Source: a virus. From it: a stretch of 56,499 nt of DNA. The DNA lies in the IMG/VR virus record IMGVR_UViG_3300023179_000129, positions 1 through 56,499 of that record, one strand, 5' to 3'. A program made the position numbers and the translations under genes. This document shows, piece by piece, positions 30,587 to 36,020 of this stretch (position 1 is the first letter of the stretch; each line of letters begins with the position of its first letter). The notes under the pieces were generated by a model. That model was not told the origin of the DNA. It made no database searches and worked only from the letters and a program-made list of their open reading frames with translations.

Positions 30587-31087
30587 CTACAACTGGTCTT
30601 CTAATGAGGGTCTTGTTTTTTTAATCAGTTCTAATCTAACTTTCATTAAAATTTTACCTAAATTATTCTCACCAGTGTTGCCGCATTTTAGACAATTACA
30701 ATTTCCCCAAAAATTATCATGCCACCAGTTTTCTTCGACTAATTCAAAACCAACAGTGTCAATTAGTTGTTCGGCTAAAGATTCATCAGAGAACTTTTGT
30801 GTTATTGCTAAATTCATAAAATCTAATTTTTTTTCACCCCAATCTGTTCGGAGTGTGACTCTTTGTCCTATTTTTTTAACATCTTGGGCTAGTGGAATTT
30901 TTGAAATAAGTTCTCGTAAATCCGGAGCAGTGTAGTATTTTCCATCTATAAATTGCAAAGTGTTTACTTTTAGGGCAACATAGAAGTGCTCTACAGATGG
31001 GTAAATGATTCCTTGGTGTTCTATTTTACACGGGTAGAAATTAGAAAGAAAGTAATATCGACCTTGAAATTTCGTTATCTTTGACAT
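30587..31087 (-). CDS. NADAR-domain protein (YbiA-like)
   Basis: The start is ATG 31087; an open frame continues upstream into the tmRNA terminator and must be ignored. The 166-residue product matches NADAR: F-Q-G-R-Y-Y-F-L-S-N-F-Y-P-C (about residues 6-19), Y-P-S-V-E-H-F-Y-V-A-L-K (about 29-40), W-W-H-D-N-F-W-G-N-C (about 119-128) and a closing G-K-I-L-M-K-V-R. Some NADAR proteins remove ADP-ribose from guanine in DNA and act as antitoxins to DarT-type toxins; others act on riboflavin intermediates. In a phage, reversal of host ADP-ribosylation defence is a plausible role. The C-N-C-x2-C cluster could bind a metal. Confidence 0.85.
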   Translation of the reverse strand: MSKITKFQGRYYFLSNFYPCKIEHQGIIYPSVEHFYVALKVNTLQFIDGKYYTAPDLRELISKIPLAQDVKKIGQRVTLRTDWGEKKLDFMNLAITQKFSDESLAEQLIDTVGFELVEENWWHDNFWGNCNCLKCGNTGENNLGKILMKVRLELIKKTRPSLEDQL

Positions 31088-31110
31088 ATAGATTATATAT
31101 TGTAAAAAGT

Positions 31111-31134
31111 AAAAGTCCACTCTAGGTGGACTTT
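31111..31134 (-). terminator. Terminator of the tmRNA gene
   Basis: On the minus strand AAAGTCCAC and GTGGACTTT form a 9-bp stem around CTAGA (loop/closing bases), followed by a T-rich run. It lies six bases after the tmRNA CCA end. Confidence 0.85.
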
Positions 31135-31139
31135 CTAAT

Positions 31140-31506
31140 TGGTGGAGATGACGTTGCACTGCCCAACGTGTCTTCTTTAGTTGATAATAACTATTCGTTC
31201 ACAAGCTTAGTCACTTTTTCTAAAGTGGCAAAATAGATGGTTTTTTTGAAAAAACTTCTAAAAACTAACAAAAACCGGTTCCAAATTTACTGTCTGGTTC
31301 AGTTGTAGATTTTTTACAATTAAGCAAATTGTAGCTCTTCTACTTTGAGCAGGTTGTTTTGTAGGGCCGCTACTAAATCTTCACGAGTTCCTACTTGATT
31401 TGTGTTGCCATTTACAACAGTGTTATCTAATTTATTAGTCGGATATTTAACAAGCCGACACTTGCATAAAAACCACCTGACTACGAATCTATTCTATGAC
31501 ATCCCC
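31140..31506 (-). ncRNA. ssrA: Transfer-messenger RNA (tmRNA) with long, non-canonical tag
   Basis: Read on the minus strand, the 367-base gene begins GGGGATG and ends CATCTCCACCA. The ends pair in a 7-bp acceptor with one G-U, and CCA is encoded. AGATTCG near the 5' end matches the conserved tmRNA D-loop region. CAAG/CTTG with GTCGG/CCGAC (about 31450-31480) forms the first pseudoknot. A reading frame from GGC at 31409 to TAA at 31320 encodes a 29-residue tag that starts G-N-T-N and ends E-E-L-Q-F-A. This is far longer than the usual 8-12 residues, and its end is not L-A-A. The T-arm would be ACGTTG/CAACGT with a GGCAGTG loop, lacking the usual TTCRA. tmRNA frees stalled ribosomes and tags the nascent chain; SmpB would come from the host. 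Confidence 0.88.
31320..31409 (-). other. tmRNA tag reading frame (29 residues)
   Basis: The frame is GGC-AAC-ACA-AAT… to TAA. Residues 1-4 are G-N-T-N; residues 10-20 are E-D-L-V-A-A-L-Q-N-N-L; the last six are E-E-L-Q-F-A. The exact resume codon is inferred from the G-x-x-N opening shared with Bacteroidota tags; the frame is open for several codons upstream. Confidence 0.7.
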
Positions 31507-31518
31507 AAATGTGTTTCA

Positions 31519-31536
31519 ATATATATATCATATATT
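31519..31536 (-). promoter_or_regulatory. AT-rich promoter element before tmRNA
   Basis: An uninterrupted run of alternating A and T (minus strand atatgatatatatattga) ends about 13 bases before the first tmRNA base, at a suitable distance for a promoter core. Confidence 0.45.
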
Positions 31537-31554
31537 ACAAACCAAAAAAAGTTG

Positions 31555-32109
31555 TTAAAAAGGAAGTCTGCTAGAATTGCTTTCATCACCTATATAGAAT
31601 TCAAAAACAAGAACCCCGGTAGAAGCACTTTGCCAAATATCAAAATCACACTCGTATTCAGATAGAACATCTTTTTTAAGTTTGTTAGCTACATCTAAAG
31701 CCGAAATAACGGCTTTAAGCGTTGTCGTTTTTGGCAAATGGCATTCTATAATAATTTCTTCGTGTTTTTTTGATGTCACTCTGACGTCTTTTAATCCGGC
31801 GTTTCTAAACATTTGTCTAAGTAGTGAGTGTAGGTTTTCTAGATCGTCTTTGTCATCTTCTTCGTAATCTGGGTAATCATCGTAATCGTTATCTGAATTA
31901 AACTTAGGATTGGAAGATTTACCTAATTTCTCAAAATCGCTCTCATCATACCAATCATCGTAGTAACCATAATCTTTTGTAGAATCGTCTTCATAATCAT
32001 ACCCACCTTTGTCATTTTGGTTATTAGCAGGTAGATCATCGTTTAAGTGACTCAGGTCATCTTTTCGAATAGCCTCTTTAATAAATGTATTAAATTGTTT
32101 AATTTTCAT
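31555..32109 (-). CDS. Acidic Asp/Tyr-rich protein with capsid-targeting-like N-terminus
   Basis: This 184-residue protein begins M-K-I-K-Q-F-N-T-F-I-K-E-A, which is very close in form to the T4 internal-protein leader M-K-T-Y-Q-E-F-I-A-E-A and includes an I-K-E site. Residues about 35-85 are strongly acidic (Asp, Glu, Tyr repeats), and the C-terminal 85 residues form a compact alpha/beta domain. The one-base overlap of its ATG with the stop of the peptidase gene shows coupling. An internal head protein is the best guess. Its acidic part might occupy positively charged partners or mimic DNA; this is inference. Confidence 0.7.
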   Translation of the reverse strand: MKIKQFNTFIKEAIRKDDLSHLNDDLPANNQNDKGGYDYEDDSTKDYGYYDDWYDESDFEKLGKSSNPKFNSDNDYDDYPDYEEDDKDDLENLHSLLRQMFRNAGLKDVRVTSKKHEEIIIECHLPKTTTLKAVISALDVANKLKKDVLSEYECDFDIWQSASTGVLVFEFYIGDESNSSRLPF

Positions 32110-33599
32110 TATTTTAATTCTATTTTAAGGTATGTTTTGTCGAATGAACAAGCATCTGACAATTTATATTTTGTTAAAATATCCTGGATATTAGCAATAC
32201 CCATATATACATAATCTAAATTTGGTTCTTCTAAGTCTATTCTAATAAAAACTTTATCCAACTCACCAATCACTTTTACTTCGAGCACTGATTTACTATT
32301 TTTTATTTCACTGATTAAGTCTTTATATTTAGCTAAAATTTCTTGATTAAAACCTACTTTTCTAACGGTAGGTAATGAGTCCCAATCTACTTTGGTTGAA
32401 GCTATGGCTAACTTTTCTAAGAATGTTATATTTATCATCTCAGAATTTCTGTGTTCGTTATAATATCCAACTGATATGTTGGTGCATTCGGCAATATCGT
32501 CCATAAAAGACGCCGAATCAGTGTAGACTCCGGTAGTATCGAGTGACAAACTAACTCCACCTTTTGAGAATTCTTTAGCCAGAGCTTGTCCAAACTCGTT
32601 AGAACAGCACTGTCTACCTAATTGATGTGTGATAACCGAAGTAGTCCTCCTTCTATCAAAAGAAACGCATCTTTTAATATTCTGTAGGTAATCAACGCTG
32701 GTAAAAATACCAGAAAGAGCATTTGAGCCAATTCCTCCTCTTTCTTCGCCTATAAAAAAGTAATATAAACCTGGGACATTATTTGCAATCATATATAACA
32801 TAACCGTTGTGCCAGCTTTGTCGTCTGCTCCAAGTATTGACTTACCATCTGTATGTATGATTTCATCACCAGATCCAGTTTTTATAAGCCTAAAAGAATA
32901 TCCTTCTTCACTAACTCTACCTCTGACAGATAGTAAGTTTATATCAACTTGCTCTCTATCTGCTGTATCTAAGTGACAGGTAAACATAGTTTGTGGATTA
33001 CTCGGACCAACTATCTTGTAGTAATTTCCAATTTCATCTCTTTTAAGATCACTTGGTAAAAACTGCAACACCTCTTTTTCATGTCTACAATCTGGAAAGT
33101 GTGGGTATGTTTTTGTAGTAAGTGATATAAATGTTCTACGAACATCTTTTGGTGTAAAAGAGAAATTTGGAACTTCAATTTTTTCAGACTTTATTTGTTC
33201 ACCAGAGTCTCCTTCATATGCGATTTCATTGTACAGTGTGATAAAATCTCTTATATCTGCTTCGGTAAATAGGCTTGGCCAGTAGTATCTTAAAAATTTT
33301 CCAATTTTCATATCATATTTTTTGTCTTCTACAGTCACTAAAAAGCAAAAAGGTTTAGTCGACACATCAACGTAAGAAATTCCAAGTCCATTAAAATATT
33401 TAGAAGTAGGTTCACCCAGCCACATCATTTCAAAGGCTAAGTATTCATTATTTTCTTCCATTGTAATAAGAATTTCTTCTAATTTTTCAGAATACACAAT
33501 TCTTGGTGGTGTCCCTTTGCCGAAGCCAAAGTTTTTGTCATTAGGGGTGATAGATTGTGTTGCTGATTCGAAAAATTGTCCGAACTTGAATAATTTCAT
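32109..33599 (-). CDS. Zinc metallopeptidase (M28/M20 fold) with capsid-targeting-like N-terminus
   Basis: This 496-residue protein has an N-terminus M-K-L-F-K-F-G-Q-F-F-E-S-A that fits the shared motif. The peptidase domain starts near residue 200: T-C-H-L-D-T-A (first zinc His and associated Asp), I-L-G-A-D-D-K-A-G-T-T (bridging Asp), F-I-G-E-E-R-G-G-I-G-S (catalytic Glu pair) and a later Y-Y-N-E-H (final zinc His). These are the di-zinc aminopeptidase residues. The N-terminal 160 residues are an extra domain of unknown role. Substrates could be phage head peptides or host proteins. Head packaging is inferred from the N-terminus. Confidence 0.82.
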   Translation of the reverse strand: MKLFKFGQFFESATQSITPNDKNFGFGKGTPPRIVYSEKLEEILITMEENNEYLAFEMMWLGEPTSKYFNGLGISYVDVSTKPFCFLVTVEDKKYDMKIGKFLRYYWPSLFTEADIRDFITLYNEIAYEGDSGEQIKSEKIEVPNFSFTPKDVRRTFISLTTKTYPHFPDCRHEKEVLQFLPSDLKRDEIGNYYKIVGPSNPQTMFTCHLDTADREQVDINLLSVRGRVSEEGYSFRLIKTGSGDEIIHTDGKSILGADDKAGTTVMLYMIANNVPGLYYFFIGEERGGIGSNALSGIFTSVDYLQNIKRCVSFDRRRTTSVITHQLGRQCCSNEFGQALAKEFSKGGVSLSLDTTGVYTDSASFMDDIAECTNISVGYYNEHRNSEMINITFLEKLAIASTKVDWDSLPTVRKVGFNQEILAKYKDLISEIKNSKSVLEVKVIGELDKVFIRIDLEEPNLDYVYMGIANIQDILTKYKLSDACSFDKTYLKIELK

Positions 33600-33603
33600 A
33601 GAG

Positions 33604-33613
33604 TATATATTAA
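33604..33613 (-). promoter_or_regulatory. AT-rich late-type promoter element before the metallopeptidase
   Basis: The minus strand reads taatatatac five bases upstream of ATG 33599. Confidence 0.45.
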
Positions 33614-33615
33614 AT

Positions 33616-34191
33616 TTAAATATAGATTATATTTCTGTTAATAGTGTCTATGAAAGCCCTGCCTGTTGCGGGTTTATTACTTTCAATAAAATCAACATCT
33701 TCATCGTTTAATGATTTGTTAGATAATTCTCTTATTTTTGTCAAAATTTCCTGGTTTGGTGTAGTTGAAACATTTTTAGAATAACACCACACTATTGGGG
33801 TGTTTGTTTGACTTTTTGCTTTACTATTTTTTTTAGCAATTTCTGCCGCTCTTTTTAACACAAACTCTGGTATTATGTCATCTTTAAGTGCCTTAACAAG
33901 AACGTGGCTACCAGGAAATCCAGCGGCATGCAACCAAATATCTTTTTCACTGGGGTAGACACCACCTATTGGATTAGCATTAGTGCCACAAAATTTTGAC
34001 GTTAGAAAGTGATTTGATTCTTTGTTTCTACCCCAATAAACATCATAGATGTTATTTGGATTAAATTCGTCTACAATTTTTTGATGTTTAATATCAACGT
34101 TATTTTTTTGTAATTCTTTTAACTGAATTGATATTAAATTTTCTAAAACTTGGTTTTTTGAAAAGTTATGAAACTTCTTTATTTTTTTCAT
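33616..34191 (-). CDS. NFACT-R domain protein (RqcH/Tae2-like RNA-binding domain)
   Basis: This 191-residue protein begins M-K-K-I-K-K-F-H-N-F, the shared motif. Residues about 45-160 match the NFACT-R (DUF814) domain: W-G-R-N-K-E-S-N, then D-I-W-L-H-A-A-G-F-P-G-S-H-V (84-97) and A-A-E-I-A-K-K-N-S-K-A-K (about 115-126). In RqcH and NEMF this domain sits on stalled 60S/50S subunits and contacts tRNA during C-terminal tailing. The NFACT-N and coiled-coil parts of full RqcH are absent, so this is a stand-alone NFACT-R protein. A role in stalled-ribosome handling is inferred and is interesting beside the tmRNA 2 kb away. Confidence 0.8.
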   Translation of the reverse strand: MKKIKKFHNFSKNQVLENLISIQLKELQKNNVDIKHQKIVDEFNPNNIYDVYWGRNKESNHFLTSKFCGTNANPIGGVYPSEKDIWLHAAGFPGSHVLVKALKDDIIPEFVLKRAAEIAKKNSKAKSQTNTPIVWCYSKNVSTTPNQEILTKIRELSNKSLNDEDVDFIESNKPATGRAFIDTINRNIIYI

Positions 34192-34193
34192 AG

Positions 34194-34206
34194 ATTATAT
34201 ATTAAA
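34194..34206 (-). promoter_or_regulatory. AT-rich late-type promoter element before NFACT-R gene
   Basis: The minus strand reads tttaatatataat three bases upstream of ATG 34191, another near-leaderless unit. Confidence 0.5.
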
Positions 34207-34218
34207 TTATTTAAAAAC

Positions 34219-34246
34219 AAAAAAGACCCATTAATGGGTCTTTTTT
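34219..34246. terminator. Terminator after major capsid gene
   Basis: AAAAAAGACCCATT and its exact complement AATGGGTCTTTTTT form a perfect palindrome with A/T runs at both ends. It lies 23 bases past the capsid stop on the minus strand. Confidence 0.88.
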
Positions 34247-34269
34247 GTAAGTTTTAAGTAGTAGAACTA

Positions 34270-35967
34270 TTAGTTCAAGTACTGACCAGCGTCAGTAACT
34301 TGGATAGTCATAAACTGTTTTTGTGGGAACCAACCAACTTCTGTTACAGCATATCTTGATCTCAATAACATTCTTGGAGCAAATGTAGCCTCAGAGATGA
34401 TAGAGATTGATTGTGCCATCAAGTAAGGAACGAAGATGATACCTGGTTGATCAGGATTGTTCTTTCTTCCTAAAACGATTCTGTTGTCGTTATATCTCAT
34501 ATAAGGGTCAACGTAGATAGAAATATCACCGATTGAACCTACTGGGTATAATTGACCAGAAGCATTCATTTTTGATTTAACAGGGTTAATAGTATATCCA
34601 GCGATATCAGAAAGAGCAGCAGCAAGACCTCCATTTGTGATAAGGTATTGAGCAGGACCTACACGACCTTCAGTAGCGATGAAGTTAGAAGCGTGAACAA
34701 TCTTAGTGATTAATTTACGCTGAATAGCGTGAGTTGTTTCACCACCAGGACCTGTAGATGTAGCATAAGATGTATCTAAGTCGAAGATAGGATTACCACC
34801 AGCATTTAATGGAGCTGATGTTCTGTTCAAAGTTCCTAATTCGAAGACTTTAGCAACGATTTGTTTTGAAATTGTTTGAGACAATTCGTTAACAAGAATA
34901 GATTCCATTTTTTGAACGATGTCCATACCTGTGTTAGCTTTGATATCTTCGATTTCGGTTCTTCTAAGTGCTGAAGATACTTCGATAGTACCAACTGCTA
35001 CAGTTTTAGAAGAAATTTTAGGACCGATAACTCCTGGGTAGCTATCATCATCAGCACCTCTATCCATTGGATACTGTCCGTTAAATCCTGAACCATACTG
35101 AGCCCAGTTAGCAGAGAATCCAGGGATGTGGTCTTCAAGAGCCGAAACTAAATCAACTGATGGGTTAATTGTATTTTGACCAGCAACTGATGTAATTTGA
35201 GAAAGCATAGAAGACGTTCCAGTAAAGGTGTTTCTATTTTGGTCGAAAGCGAAAACAGATCCAGCAGAACCAACTGCAGTGTGAGCAGTGTTGAACTGTC
35301 TGAAAGCTCTAAACATTGGGAATCCGTCGATTCTTGAGAATCCTAAAAACTCAACGATACCTTGTTTAGAAGCTGTTCCAGGTATAGTTTGAGAAGCAGT
35401 TGCATTTAATCCACTTTGACCAGTTCCGTTAATTGAATAATAGAATGGTCCATTTTGTAAACCTCCTGTTGATTGGTTGATAGAAGCACCAGCACCAGTC
35501 AACATTGCAGATTTAATAGTGCTGATGTTTGTAGCATTCAATTTGAATACTTGTGGTCTTTCATCTGCATCACCTAATCTTGCGTCATCATAACGGAAGT
35601 CGATAAAAAGAAGGTCGATTTTTGGACCAGGAGTTGGTTTAACAGCAACAAGGTCAAGACCGATTGTTTGAGCTGCGATTTTCATCGCAACTGGAAGTAG
35701 GTTTTGACCTACATCACCTGAACCAGCAGCTCCGGTCCAGTTAGCACCTTGAATGGTACCTGTTGGGTTACCAACACCGATTACAGGGTTAAGGACAGCA
35801 CCCATACCTGTAACGTTAGAAGCGTTTACATAAGCATTCTCGTTGATTGAGTGGAACTCAGCATATTCTGACATCCATTCTACTCTATCACCTTCAACTC
35901 CCATGTTTTCCAAAACTGGAGACCACTTCTTAATAGCTTTTTGTTTGTCTATTCTAATGTGTGACAT
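34270..35967 (-). CDS. 23: Major capsid protein gp23
   Basis: This 565-residue HK97-fold capsid protein is recognised by M-G-A-V-L-N-P (about residues 55-61), L-L-P-V-A-M-K-I-A-A-Q-T-I-G-L-D-L-V-A-V-K-P near 89-110, L-L-F-I-D-F-R-Y, and the C-terminal segments I-Y-V-D-P-Y and P-Y-L-M-A-Q-S. The N-terminal 43 residues are charged and end in I-N-E, a match to the prohead protease consensus, so the mature protein may start at Asn44. T4 gp23 (521) is likewise trimmed at its N-terminus. A strong terminator follows the gene, and the protease/scaffold gene lies directly upstream, as in T4 head clusters. Confidence 0.95.
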   Translation of the reverse strand: MSHIRIDKQKAIKKWSPVLENMGVEGDRVEWMSEYAEFHSINENAYVNASNVTGMGAVLNPVIGVGNPTGTIQGANWTGAAGSGDVGQNLLPVAMKIAAQTIGLDLVAVKPTPGPKIDLLFIDFRYDDARLGDADERPQVFKLNATNISTIKSAMLTGAGASINQSTGGLQNGPFYYSINGTGQSGLNATASQTIPGTASKQGIVEFLGFSRIDGFPMFRAFRQFNTAHTAVGSAGSVFAFDQNRNTFTGTSSMLSQITSVAGQNTINPSVDLVSALEDHIPGFSANWAQYGSGFNGQYPMDRGADDDSYPGVIGPKISSKTVAVGTIEVSSALRRTEIEDIKANTGMDIVQKMESILVNELSQTISKQIVAKVFELGTLNRTSAPLNAGGNPIFDLDTSYATSTGPGGETTHAIQRKLITKIVHASNFIATEGRVGPAQYLITNGGLAAALSDIAGYTINPVKSKMNASGQLYPVGSIGDISIYVDPYMRYNDNRIVLGRKNNPDQPGIIFVPYLMAQSISIISEATFAPRMLLRSRYAVTEVGWFPQKQFMTIQVTDAGQYLN

Positions 35968-36020
35968 AATTTTTTTTATTTTTTTTTATTATCTATAGAA
36001 GCCCAATTGAGACTTTTAGA

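Noticed and set aside
31088-31159. N-terminal extension of the NADAR protein
   Set aside because: The extra codons lie in the tmRNA 3' end and its terminator; the conserved domain starts just after ATG 31087.
31140-31550. Ordinary tRNA genes in the gene-free stretch
   Set aside because: No cloverleaf other than the tRNA-like ends of the tmRNA could be built; I also saw no tRNA elsewhere in the window, though I could not run a search.
31402-31665. Plus-strand 87-residue frame
   Set aside because: It runs antisense through the tmRNA and into the end of the acidic gene; the RNA gene explains the region.
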